Assembly (NCBI RefSeq): GCF_015277675.1
Contig: NZ_JADHEC010000006.1
Location: forward strand, 1-64,000
DNA length: 64,000 nucleotides
Reading direction: 5' to 3'
Source of the DNA: Flavobacterium soyangense
Lineage (GTDB): Bacteria; Bacteroidota; Bacteroidia; Flavobacteriales; Flavobacteriaceae
Notes under the pieces: model-generated
Seen by the model: the letters and a program-made list of their open reading frames with translations, nothing else
What the model was told of the DNA's origin: nothing
Databases searched by the model: none
In this document: positions 48,949-59,600 of the stretch, piece by piece
Layout of the letters: each line of letters opens with the position of its first letter
How positions within the stretch are numbered: position 1 is the first letter of the stretch
Translations under genes and position numbers: made by a program

Positions 48949-49545
48949 TTAAACTCCTATTAATTTACGAAAAACATTAGCTAATTCGAATCTTAATTGT
49001 CTAATTTCATTTTTTGTTTTATTTTCAGCTTCCTTCCATAAATCAAGAGAACCCTGCCCATCAGGAAATCTGTATCCAGTTCCATCCGATTCATAATGGG
49101 CTTTGTTTTTAGCTTTAAACATCAGCTGAATAATATTGTTGTAATTTTCTAGTCCCAAAGAAATTTGATTGCATAATTCTTCTGAAAAATAAATTCGATT
49201 ATTCTCAAGTCTTTCAAAAGTTTCTTTATATTTTGCTCTTGCATCATCATCTCGTTCTTTGTCTGTTTTCCATTCTGGACCTTGAAATAAAGTTGTTAAA
49301 TGTTCCAATTTTTTTTCAAGTTCATATAAGTCGAGATAGATTGACTTTATAATTTCACCTCTTTCAGAGTGAAGCTTTGAAAATCTAACTTGATGTTCAG
49401 TTTTTGATATTTCAAGTTGATTTTTATGGTTTTCCATTAGCAAGTCAGAACTTTTAGTTAGGAAAAATTTACCTAAATAAACAATTATAATTCCAACTGT
49501 AGTTCCGCCAATTGATAGCTTGATTATTTCTTCTAGGACTTCCAT
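48949..49545 (-). CDS. single-span membrane protein with coiled coil (198 aa)
   Basis: One membrane segment (about 8-28, LSIGGTTVGIIIVYLGKFFL) is followed by a long helical region with KTEHQVRFSKLHSERGEIIK and SIYLDLYELEKKLEHLTTLF that probably forms a coiled coil facing the cytoplasm. An ENNRIYFSEELCNQISLGLE-like helix continues. I do not recognise a family. Proteins with this plan are often found in accessory DNA. No partner gene is present. The 299-nt stretch behind it holds a hairpin and a TCATTTCGAC repeat. Confidence 0.65.
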   Translation of the reverse strand: MEVLEEIIKLSIGGTTVGIIIVYLGKFFLTKSSDLLMENHKNQLEISKTEHQVRFSKLHSERGEIIKSIYLDLYELEKKLEHLTTLFQGPEWKTDKERDDDARAKYKETFERLENNRIYFSEELCNQISLGLENYNNIIQLMFKAKNKAHYESDGTGYRFPDGQGSLDLWKEAENKTKNEIRQLRFELANVFRKLIGV

Positions 49546-49696
49546 TTAAATTGTTTGCGATTTGATTATAGTTGTGATAAAATCACAATTTGGTTCTTTT
49601 GCTAATGTATAACTTTTTAATTTATGGATGTAATAACTTTCTAATTTTTGGTGTTTTTCATATTAATTTATAAAGTCTTTATTTGTAGAAAACCAA

Positions 49697-49738
49697 AACC
49701 CCAACATTTTCAACGTTACCGCTAAAAGTATTGGGGTT
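49697..49738. terminator. hairpin AACCCCAA...TTGGGGTT
   Basis: AAACCCCAAC and TATTGGGGTTGTT form an 8-bp stem around a long loop. It is a possible terminator for the ABC-F gene read from the right, but the T-run is poor. Confidence 0.4.
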
Positions 49739-49759
49739 GTTGGTAATAATATGTATTAC

Positions 49760-49835
49760 TTTGTCATTTCGACCAGAGGGAGAAATCACATTAGTTGCTC
49801 TCGTTATGTGATTTCTCCTTCGTCGAAATGACAAA
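49760..49835. repeat. TCATTTCGAC palindromic element, copy 3
   Basis: The element begins TTTGTCATTTCGACCAGAGG and closes with CTTCGTCGAAATGACAAA; the interior GAGAAATCACATTAGTTGC has the GAGAAATCA word of the copy at 8381. It lies just after the ABC-F gene's stop and could end its transcript. Confidence 0.8.
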
Positions 49836-49844
49836 TAGTAGTCT

Positions 49845-51707
49845 CTATCCTTCTATCTTCGCACTCAATTCAAACCATCGTTCTTCTCGATCTTCAATTT
49901 TATTGTTGATATTTTCCAGTTCTTTTGCTTTGGCAGAAATATTGGCGTCAGCTACTTTTCCGTCAGAAAAAAGTTGTTCTATTTTGGTTTTTTCGATTTC
50001 TAAATCTTTGATTTCCCTTTCGATTTTTTGATATTCTTTTTGCTCGTTAAAAGTTAGATTTCCTGTAGGATTGTTTTGCTTCCAGTCTTTTTTATCGGCT
50101 TTGTTGTCTTCTTTTTGGGCAACATCCGCACTGTCTTCATAAGCCCTAAAATCAGAGTAGTTTCCGGGGAAATTTTCTATTTCGCCCTGTCCTCTAAAAA
50201 CAAATAAATTATCGACAATTTTATCCATAAAGTAACGGTCGTGCGACACTACAAGCAAACAGCCCGGATAATCCATCAAGAAACTTTCGAGAACATTCAA
50301 AGTCACAATGTCTAAATCATTCGTGGGTTCATCCAGAATTAAAAAGTTCGGGTTTTGTATTAAAACGGTACACAAATACAAACGTTTCAATTCGCCACCG
50401 CTCAATTTTTCGACAAAATCATATTGTTTTTTCGAGTCAAAAAGAAAACGCTCCAGCAATTGCGAAGCCGAAATTAATCTGCCTTTCATCAACGGAATAA
50501 AATCGCCATATTCTTTGATGACATCAATCACGCGCTGACCCGGTTTTGGGTTAATCCCGCTTTGGGTATAATACCCTATTTTGATGGTGTCGCCAACGAC
50601 TACTTTTCCAGAATCTAAAGGCAAAGTTCCTGTCAATAAATTTAGGAAAGTCGATTTTCCGGTTCCATTTTTTCCTATGATTCCAATGCGTTCGCCACGT
50701 TGAAAATCAAAATTGAAATTATCTAAAATGACGTGGTCTTTAAATTTTTTCGAAATCTTGTGAAGTTCAATAATCTTACTTCCCATTCGTTCCATATTAA
50801 TCTCGAGTTCGACCACATTCTCGCGACGACGACTTTGGGCTTTTTCCTTAATATCGTAGAAATCATCCTGACGCGATTTCGATTTTGTCGTTCTCGCTTT
50901 TGGTTGGCGGCGCATCCATTCAAGTTCTTTGACAAACAAGTTTTGGGCTTTGTCAACACTTGAATTTTCGGAGGCGATGCGCTCTTCTTTTTTCTCTAAA
51001 TAGTATGAATAATTTCCTTTGTATTGGTATATCTTTCCGTTGTCGAGTTCGATGATTTCGTTGCAAACACGCTCCAGAAAGAAACGGTCGTGCGTTACCA
51101 TAAACAAGGTGATATTTTCTTTGGCAAAATAACTTTCGAGCCATTCGATCATCTCTAAATCCAAGTGATTCGTTGGCTCATCCAGAATCAACAAGTCGGG
51201 ACGATTAATCAGAATAATGGCCAGTGACAAACGTTTTTTTTGTCCGCCAGAAAGGTTTTTTACTTTCAGTTTAAAGTCTTCCAACTTCAATTTGAACAAG
51301 ATTTGTTTGTATTGGGTTTCAAAATCCCAAGCATTATGTTGGTCCATTCCGTCGAAAGCTTTTTGGTAGGCTTCTTCGTCTTCAGGATTTTCCAATGCTT
51401 TTTCGTAGGCTTCAATTATTTTCAAAGTTTCATTATCCGAAGCAAAAATACTTTCTTCAATCGTTAACTCATCTTGCAATTTATTGTCTTGCGACAAGAA
51501 AGCCATTTTGATGCTTTTTCGAAGTACAACCTGTCCAGTGTCAGGTTCGTCAAAGCCATTAATGATGTTCATTATAGTGGTTTTACCCGAACCATTTTTG
51601 GCTATAAAAGCAATTTTTTGGTCTTTATTGATCCCGAACGAAATGTCTTTGAAAAGCGTGCGCTCTCCAAAAGATTTCGATATATTTTCTACTGATAAGT
51701 AATTCAC
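49845..51707 (-). CDS. ABC-F family ATPase (Uup/EttA-like)
   Basis: The 620-residue protein has two ATPase domains and no membrane part. The first has AKNGSGKTTIMNIINGF (about 36-52) and LSGGQKKRLSLAIILINRPD. The second has GKNGTGKSTFLNLLTG (about 345-360) and LSGGELKRLYLCTVLIQN. The linker between the two is rich in charged residues, and the last 80 residues form a coiled coil (EQKEYQKIEREIKDLEIEKT). This is the architecture of ABC-F proteins, which act on ribosomes. A Uup-type role is likely from the C-terminal coil. Antibiotic protection cannot be judged. Confidence 0.9.
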   Translation of the reverse strand: MNYLSVENISKSFGERTLFKDISFGINKDQKIAFIAKNGSGKTTIMNIINGFDEPDTGQVVLRKSIKMAFLSQDNKLQDELTIEESIFASDNETLKIIEAYEKALENPEDEEAYQKAFDGMDQHNAWDFETQYKQILFKLKLEDFKLKVKNLSGGQKKRLSLAIILINRPDLLILDEPTNHLDLEMIEWLESYFAKENITLFMVTHDRFFLERVCNEIIELDNGKIYQYKGNYSYYLEKKEERIASENSSVDKAQNLFVKELEWMRRQPKARTTKSKSRQDDFYDIKEKAQSRRRENVVELEINMERMGSKIIELHKISKKFKDHVILDNFNFDFQRGERIGIIGKNGTGKSTFLNLLTGTLPLDSGKVVVGDTIKIGYYTQSGINPKPGQRVIDVIKEYGDFIPLMKGRLISASQLLERFLFDSKKQYDFVEKLSGGELKRLYLCTVLIQNPNFLILDEPTNDLDIVTLNVLESFLMDYPGCLLVVSHDRYFMDKIVDNLFVFRGQGEIENFPGNYSDFRAYEDSADVAQKEDNKADKKDWKQNNPTGNLTFNEQKEYQKIEREIKDLEIEKTKIEQLFSDGKVADANISAKAKELENINNKIEDREERWFELSAKIEG

Positions 51708-51723
51708 AAGGTTAATTTTTTTG

Positions 51724-51731
51724 CAAAAGTA
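51724..51731 (-). promoter_or_regulatory. -7 box TACTTTTG of the ABC-F gene
   Basis: On the minus strand TACTTTTG fits TAnnTTTG and lies 16 nt before the start codon (51705-51707). Confidence 0.5.
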
Positions 51732-51788
51732 AACTATTATAACACTATTTGCGAATTGTTTATTTTGTAAGGAGTTCTATTTTTGAAT

Positions 51789-52739
51789 TTAGGGTTTCAA
51801 AAAGGGACTTAAATTAACCGAATGCATTTGTTGAGGTGTATTGATAATCGGTTTTCGAATGAAAGATTCATTGGTTAGGTAAAAAAACTTTCCGTCATCA
51901 GTGGCAATGCCTTCTATTTGATGGAAAGGGAGAGAAAGAATAATTTTTCGCTTATTTCCTGATGAGAAATTATTTTTTTTATAATCATACAATAGGAATA
52001 AGAAAGGCTTTAGTATTTTAGAATATCCACAAAGAATGATTTCGTTTTTTGAAGCTAATTTAGCGGCACCAGTTATTAATCCTTTTACATCAATTGTTTC
52101 TTTTAATATTGCGATATGGTTTCCGGGCGTTTTTGACAACATATAAACGCTTGTTTTTTCTTGATGCCATTGCTTTGTAAACAAATAAATACTGTCTTGT
52201 GAAATTATAAAAGCCTCACAATCAAAATTGGTGGTATTTTGCTTTTGAACACTAAAATCCGTTTGATTAGAATACGAAAATGAAATAGTATCAATTACGG
52301 GTTGATGCAACAAGAAGGAGTTTTTTTCGATTCTCAGAATATGTAAATCAGTCCGATTACCTTTATAATTATTCCCAAAATCGCCAATATAAATATAAGA
52401 ACTGTCTTGAGAAATCTCTTCCCAATCGGTATTTTTTACTTTTTCGAGTTTGATTTTAGTTTGAATTTTTCCTTTGGAATCCAAGCCATAAATAGTTGTA
52501 TCGTGATCGTCATTGTGTGTCCAGAATAAATCGTTGAAAGCAATTAGACCAGAAGTTTCGATTAAAGAATCGCTTAAATTTATAGAAGATTCGGGTTTGA
52601 TTTTGGCAGAAGCATATTGGCAACTTCCATCATTATTAGTTGCTTTTGGATTATAGTTTTTTGCAAATGAATCTGTACAGCCCGAAATTTGGCCATAGGC
52701 TGAAGTGATGCAAAATAGGAAAACAACTATTTTTTTCAT
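51789..52739 (-). CDS. exported protein with a GCTD-type repeat (316 aa)
   Basis: The signal peptide (MKKIVVFLFCITSAYGQ) is followed by SGCTDSFAKNYNPKATNNDG with SCQY, a short Cys motif known from Bacteroidota secreted proteins. The remainder has beta-propeller-like strands: NDLFWTHNDDHDTTIYGLDS, DSSYIYIGDFGNNYKGNRTD and KFFYLTNESFIRKP. It is probably a secreted or surface-attached protein with a binding role, but no enzyme motif is seen. The stop is 80 nt from the ABC-F gene. I would not assign a function. Confidence 0.72.
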   Translation of the reverse strand: MKKIVVFLFCITSAYGQISGCTDSFAKNYNPKATNNDGSCQYASAKIKPESSINLSDSLIETSGLIAFNDLFWTHNDDHDTTIYGLDSKGKIQTKIKLEKVKNTDWEEISQDSSYIYIGDFGNNYKGNRTDLHILRIEKNSFLLHQPVIDTISFSYSNQTDFSVQKQNTTNFDCEAFIISQDSIYLFTKQWHQEKTSVYMLSKTPGNHIAILKETIDVKGLITGAAKLASKNEIILCGYSKILKPFLFLLYDYKKNNFSSGNKRKIILSLPFHQIEGIATDDGKFFYLTNESFIRKPIINTPQQMHSVNLSPFLKP

Positions 52740-52936
52740 TAAAAACGGAAATTACTAATTTGCCAAAAGTAAGTTTTTATATTGGAACTTACTTTATGCG
52801 AATTTTCGAGTCTGAAACAAAGATTTTTTCTGAGTATTGAAACAAAAAATTGGCACTGTCAAAATTAGTGCTACATTGTACTTGATTTTAGAGTATTCTT
52901 AAATTGCAAACGAAATTTTATTAAAACAACACTATT

Positions 52937-53944
52937 ATGTTTCATTCAAAAATAACAGGATTAGGATATTATGTCCCTGATAATATAGTAACTAATGATG
53001 ATTTGTCTAAAATAATGGACACAAATGATGAGTGGATTCAAGAGCGAACCGGAATTCAAGAAAGAAGACATATCATTCGAGGTCAAGATACTACGACAAC
53101 AATGGGAGTAAAAGCGGCAAAAATTGCAATCGAACGTTCCGGAATAGCCAAAGAAGATATCGATTTTGTGGTTTTTGCCACCTTGAGTCCTGACTATTAT
53201 TTTCCTGGCCCGGGAGTATTGGTACAACGTGATTTAGGATTAAAAACTGTAGGTGCATTAGACGTAAGAAATCAATGTTCAGGTTTTGTATATGGGCTTT
53301 CCGTTGCGGATCAGTATATTAAAACCGGAATGTATAAAAATATTCTCGTTATAGGTTCCGAAGTGCAATCAACAGGTTTGGATATGACGGATCGCGGTCG
53401 TGGAGTTTCAGTGATTTTTGGAGACGGAGCCGGGGCAGCTATTTTGAGTAGGGAAGAAGATTTGTCTAAAGGAATTTTGTCAACTCATTTGCACTCAGAA
53501 GGGCAACACGCCGCAGAACTTATTGTGAAAGCACCAGGAATGGGAGGTCGTTGGATTACAGATATTATAGCAGATAAAGACCCAGACGACGAGAGTTATT
53601 TTCCGTATATGAACGGCCAATTTGTGTTTAAAAATGCCGTGGTTCGCTTTGCCGAAGTTATTAATGAAGGTTTGCAAGCCAATAATCTGCAAGTTTCAGA
53701 CATTGATATGCTCATTCCGCATCAGGCGAATTTGAGGATATCCCAATTTATCCAAAAGAAATTTGGATTGAGAGATGATCAGGTTTTTAATAACATCCAA
53801 AAATACGGTAACACAACAGCAGCTTCAATTCCGATTGCGTTAACAGAAGCTTGGGAACAAGGAAAAATAAAATCAGGTGACACTGTGGTTTTGGCTGCTT
53901 TTGGTAGCGGATTTACTTGGGGAAGTGTTATTATTAAATGGTAA
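52937..53944 (+). CDS. beta-ketoacyl-ACP synthase III-family enzyme
   Basis: This protein of 335 residues is the FabH type. The active-site Cys is in VRNQCSGFVYGLSVADQYIK (residue about 114). His is in PHQANLRISQFIQKK and Asn in KYGNTTAASIPIALTEAW, giving the Cys-His-Asn triad. FabH starts fatty-acid synthesis by condensing acetyl-CoA with malonyl-ACP. This copy lies alone, with no plsX or acpP next to it, so it may serve another acyl chain such as an aryl polyene or branched starter. It ends at a strong terminator. Confidence 0.87.
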   Translation: MFHSKITGLGYYVPDNIVTNDDLSKIMDTNDEWIQERTGIQERRHIIRGQDTTTTMGVKAAKIAIERSGIAKEDIDFVVFATLSPDYYFPGPGVLVQRDLGLKTVGALDVRNQCSGFVYGLSVADQYIKTGMYKNILVIGSEVQSTGLDMTDRGRGVSVIFGDGAGAAILSREEDLSKGILSTHLHSEGQHAAELIVKAPGMGGRWITDIIADKDPDDESYFPYMNGQFVFKNAVVRFAEVINEGLQANNLQVSDIDMLIPHQANLRISQFIQKKFGLRDDQVFNNIQKYGNTTAASIPIALTEAWEQGKIKSGDTVVLAAFGSGFTWGSVIIKW

Positions 53945-53978
53945 TAAACAATATTTATTTCCTAGAAATTTATAAATC

Positions 53979-54014
53979 AAAAAACCCGAAGTGGCATACT
54001 TCGGGTTTCTTTTT
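53979..54014 (+). terminator. terminator between convergent genes
   Basis: AAAAAACCCGAAGT and ACTTCGGGTTTCTTTTT pair around GGCAT. It lies 35 nt after the FabH-like gene and also serves the receptor gene from the other side. Confidence 0.9.
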
Positions 54015-54042
54015 GCAATCTGAAATTATTAAAACTTACTAT

Positions 54043-56410
54043 TTAAAACCCACCACCTCCATGGGTTTCGTTTTTATCTCTCTCTTTACGCTGCAATGCT
54101 TTGTTTTTTCCAGCCCCAAAACGATAATTAAATCCTATGTAAGCGGATTGACTTTCCCAATTGAATTGTCCCACCTGATTTTTTGGTTTACTCGTTTCGA
54201 AGGCAAAGTGCATTGTATTAAAAATATCGCTGAATCTTGCGGTAATTGTTCCGTTGCCTTTTAAAACAGTAAGACTTGAACCTAAGTCTATTTTCCACAT
54301 TGGTTGTCTTAAAAATTGCAGCCCTAAATCACGTCCACTGTACATTCCTGATAATTGGAATTTTAAATTTTTTGAAGCCTTAAAGGTGTTGCTGATTCGT
54401 GTGTTGAAGGAACTAACATTTACTTCAACAGATTCATTGTCAACAATTCCTCTTGATTTTTTGCTATAGGAATCAAAACTAATATTAGAACTAAGCCATT
54501 TTGTGAATTGCAGGTTTCCCGAAATTTCAAAACCATAGGCATTGTTGTCGTCTAGGTTGTCGTATGACAAAATTAATTTTGAAGGATTTGTTGGGTTTTC
54601 GAATAAGGTTCTGGAAATTTCGTCATTTATTCTTCGGTAGAAGACGCCGGTTGTTATTGAACCTAATTTAGTTTTTCGGGTATAATTTAATTCGTATGAA
54701 TTAGTGAATTGCGGAAAAAGATTGGGATTTCCTTCTGAATCAATTTGTGGTGTGCTCCATTCACGAATTGGGTTTACTTGATTGATGCTTGGTCTGTCAA
54801 CACGTCTTGAAAAACTCAAATTAAAGGAGTTTTTTTCGCTTGGCGAATAATTTAAAAAGCCTGAAGGATAAAGGGTAAGCAAATTATCTTCAAAAGTTGC
54901 ATTATTTTCATTTGCTTTTTTGAATAGTGCTTTTGCATTGTATTTTTCGAAACGCGTTCCAGCTTGTGCACTCCATTTTCCCCATTGTTTAGAGAAAGTT
55001 GCATAAGCCGAATAAATATCTCTGTCATAAGCAAAATCCGAATCATAAGAATTGTCTTTTTGAAAATTATTTCGCGTGTTTTCGATTCGGCTTTCCAATC
55101 CCAGTTCCATTTTTAACGTCTTTGATAGCGGATTTGTGTAATCCAAATTTATCAAAGTATTCGTTCCGTTGTTGACTATATAATTTGTAGCGGGAGTGTT
55201 GTAAATTGAATTCTCTTTGTCGTCATTGCTATTGTAATTTACCTCAAACTCTAAGCTATGTCCCTCTTTATTTAAATTTTTTTTATAATCTAAATTGTAG
55301 GTTTGAGAGTAGTTATTGTTTTCATTGTTAAATAGCTGGATAATATCGGGTTGAGCGACATCAAGATAATCGATACTTACCCGCGAGTTTCCAATTCCTT
55401 TGAATATGTTTTGTGTTGTATAAAAGGAAATCGTATTTTTATCATTCACATAAAAATCAAAACCCACTTTTGCCAGATGAGAAGTGTTGTTATCAACAAA
55501 ATTAAATTTTTGAAAATCTTCTCTTCCAATATCTAATGTGTTTATGAATCCATGATTCGAATGCATTCCCGTACTCAAACCATAATTTCCATAAATGTTG
55601 AATTTTCCTGTTCGATAATTCATGTCTAATGAAGAATTTAATTTCGGCGTTTTTCCAAAAGTGACGCCGTTATTGATGTTTCCGTTAAAACCAATTTTAC
55701 TGTTTTTATTCAACACAATATTAATAATGCCGCTAAATCCCTCGGGATTATACTTAGCCGAAGGATTAGTGATTAGTTCGATTTGCTTGATGGAACTTGA
55801 TGGAATTTGTTGCAATAATTGCGAAGCATCAATGTTACTTGGTTTCCCATCGATTAAAATTCGAACATTCGAATTTCCTCTCAAGCTTATGGCATTCGTC
55901 TGCGGATCAACACTTACTGATGGAATGTTGTTCATTATTTCGGACGCGGTTGCTCCGGATGAAATTAAGTCTTTACCAACGTTAATGATTTTCCTGTCGA
56001 TTTTTTTGTTCGATTGTCGAGCGTTCTTTTACGATTTCTACCTCCGAAAGTTGTGTCGCATCTTCCTCCAATGAAATTGTTTTTAAGTTAAGGGTACTTT
56101 CTTTATCCGTAAGGCTCACATTCTCCAAAATGGCTTTATATCCTATAAATTGAATTTCGACGGTGTAATTTTTTAATTCTAAATTTTTAATTGCAAAATT
56201 TCCTTTTTCAGTCGTAATGCCGCCTGAAATTACTTTGGAGTTTTCTTTTATAACGATGTTTACATAAGGAAGCGGTTCGCCACTTTTCTTGTCAATAACC
56301 TTTCCGGTGATACTTCCTGAAGGATTTAAATTTATAGTATTGACGGAATTTTGTGCCTGTAAAGTGGTAAAGCTAGCCAAGACGCAAATTAAAATTAGTT
56401 TAAAGTTCAT
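54043..56410 (-). pseudogene. outer-membrane beta-barrel receptor interrupted by a frameshift
   Basis: The first part (56410-55982) has a signal peptide (MNFKLILICVLASFTTLQAQ), a carboxypeptidase-regulatory-like domain (SGSITGKVIDKKSGEPLPYV) and the start of a plug (EVEIVKERSTIEQK). The second part (to 54043) opens at MNNIPSVSVDPQTNAISLRG and carries the plug and barrel to a Gly-rich end (THGGGGF). The parts are in different frames, with the join in a run of seven T (56001-56007). Six would restore EQKIDRKIINVGKDLISSGA. The break is either a real mutation, a phase switch or a sequencing error. It otherwise has the full length of a TonB-receptor-like family. Confidence 0.85.
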
Positions 56411-56662
56411 AAGTTTTTTTAATTAATAATTGATTTAGATGATTTAAAGTTGTTCGTGTGATTCTAAAAAATGAAATGTATGTTCCGGTTCAAATAGAAA
56501 TCCATTATCTTTTAAGAATAGATAACAAGTAGACTGTGTAATGAACAAAATGTTACAAAAAAAGTATTAAAAAAACCTTAATCTGCACCTTTGTTGGTGT
56601 AAGTAGTTCATTTTTAAGAATAAATGCCTTTGAGGTTTTTTTATAACTAGAATTAGCTATTG

Positions 56663-59600
56663 TTATCTTTTCAACGAAAAGTGGGCTTTAAAAAATTTTG
56701 CAGTTCCTTTTTCAGAATAATTAACCGTGAACCAATAGTCAGAAGAAGGTAAAGGTTCCCCATTATACATCCCGTTCCAACCATCAGTAGAAGGAGTTAT
56801 TTCTTTGATTAGTTTTCCAAATCTGTCAAAAATAAATATGGGCGCATCTGGATTTGTAGATGCTAAATGGGTAATATTCCAGGTTTCGTGATAGCCATCA
56901 CCATTTGGTGTGAAATATTTTGGATAATTTATGATTACAGCATTAATGGGAGCTGGATTGCAGTGTCCGTTTTTATCTCTAACTGAAATGGTATGTTCTC
57001 CCGGAGAGATAGTATTAAAAATGTTACTGTCTTGAAATAATGAATCATCAATTTGATATTGATAATTTCCGGATCCCGCTCCTGAAACATTTACAGAAAT
57101 AAAACTTGGATTTTCGAATGCATCACTGTATGTAATTTCAAGATATGGTGAGTATTTAGTGACTTTGGTTATAGATGTATTGATACAATTTGTATTTGTG
57201 TTCGTTATTTTTACTGCATAATTTCCTATTTGACTCGTTGTAATTGATGAAGTGTTTCCACATGGATTCCCGTCAAAGGTCCACTCAAATGTATAATTTG
57301 ATGCGATTATACCTGTGTTTAAAATAGCGGAATTCAATAAAGTTCCGGTTTCATAATCTTCACAAATAAAATATTCCGGTTTTAATTGAGAAATAGGCAA
57401 TGGATTCACAATGAATTTTAATTCGACAACATCAAAACATGGAGTTGTGACAGTATTGTTTGTTATTCTAATCCAGACGCTGTCATTAAACGGATTGTCG
57501 TTTTGGTAAACAGCAGGATTCGTAATAGGAATTGCATTGCTATTATTGGCTTCAGCCAAAGAATTGAAAAATGTTAAAGTAAAGTTAGCATCAGGTGTTT
57601 GGCCATTTAATACTTGATTTCTAATGGCTAATGTGGTCAAATCGAATTGGAAAATACCATCATTTGGACCAAATGTATCGCAGCTAACTAATGTAGTAAC
57701 TGGATATGCAACAGGTTTAGGTGCAATGGTTATTGTAAACGGATTTTCATCGCTACAATTTAACCGATCTCCGGTTTCATAATAAATATAATATTTTGGT
57801 AATACTGTTGCTGGGGTTACTATAGTTCCAAAAGGGATTATTTTTCCTCCGCCCAAAAGCCCTCCAGGAGCATCAAAATAAAAATTATTAGGGGTTGGTA
57901 GCGGAGGAAAAGTAAAACTATCACAATACGATAATTGGGCAGGAATTGGATCTGCTTTAACACCATTTATTGAAATATCAAAAAAGTTTTCAGAATAGCA
58001 AGATGAGTCATTTGGATTTACTGCATAAATATAAATTCTATTGTTTTTGCTAATAATAGTTCCTGCAGCAATTGGGTTTACACCATATTGATCATAAAAA
58101 TAATTCCCGTTAGTTAGTGGACTTAAAACATAAGAATTACATGCATCTATTTTTTTATCTCTGGAATCAATTATTGGCTTTTGATTTATAGTAATTAGCC
58201 AAGGTTTTTCATTGTAGCAACCTGCAGCTGTTAAAGAAGTTTTATAAATATATATTGTCGTAGTTGTAGTTATTATATCGCCAACTTTTAATATTGGCAA
58301 ACCTTTGTTTGGACCTGAATAATAAGTGCCACCATCAGCCTGAGCCGGTAGAGAGAAACGTTCACAAGCTGTCATATTCGAAGGCGTAGTTAGGAACGGA
58401 GCATTTATTGTTATGGTAAAAAATTCATTATCTGTACAATTAGGTGTTCCTGCTCCCGGAACATATATATAAACTTTTGTTGTTTTTTCAATAAGCCCAG
58501 GAGGAATTATGTTTCCGCCACCATTTGGCGCATCACGGTATTCTCCAACAGGTGCTTTAGGGAGATTATAAGCAGGGCATTGGGTTATGTCAACTAATCC
58601 TATAGTGTCGATATAGACCGTAAAGATCTTATCTTGAGTTCTACAAGTATTACTTATCGCAAAAACATAAAGTTTTGTTGTCGTTGTTATTGGTGAAACT
58701 GCTAGTGTGTAAAGACCAGTTCCAGCATTGAAAGTGTAATAATTTCCAACTGTTAATGGCGGTAAATTATATGTACCACAAGAAAAAACATTAGGGAAAG
58801 AGCCTGTAATTTTTGGAGTAACATTTATGGTAATATTGAATTTACTTTGAACTTCACAAGGAGTAATATCAGTTGAAATAAAATAGGTATATACTAGCCC
58901 TGAAGTTGTTATTAATGTTGTTCCTCCAAAAAGTTCTGTATTACCAGCAGTTGTTGGCCCGCCTGGTAATGTAAAATAGCGAGATCCGAAACCTAATTTA
59001 GGTAACAAATATTGATCACAGGCTACTATATCAGTGGGTGTAATATCTGCTGGTACAACAATTTTTACATTGAATTTAGTTTCATAGGAACAACTTGGAG
59101 TTCCTCCAGTTTCGTTATAAATGTATACATTTTGGTCAGCAGTAATTACATCACCGGCACTTAGCATTGGTAAACCTTTGTTTGGTCCGGAATAATAATT
59201 TCCAGGATTTTTAAGAGTAGGCAAGGTAAAACCTATACAGACATACTGGTCAGGAATAAGGTCTAAAACTGGTTTTGGTTTAACAATTAAACTAAAACTT
59301 GTAGTGTTAAAACAAGTAGGGTCTGTCGTATTTTGAACTTTTGCAACTATTGTTGCATTTCCTGAAGGAAAAATAACAGATGTATTAATCGGATTTTTTC
59401 CTGTAATGGCATTAGCCATAGAGCGGTAATATGAAACATCGTATTTTGTTGGTGATTGTACTCCTAAAATGGTGGCTGTTCGTGAAGCAAGATCAAAATC
59501 AGCAGTGTTTGAACCCATTGTTGTTTCACATAAAGTGATGTCTACAGGATTATTGGCAATTGGCGGAGGCGTAAGTCCTAATTCAAATGATTTTGTTACG

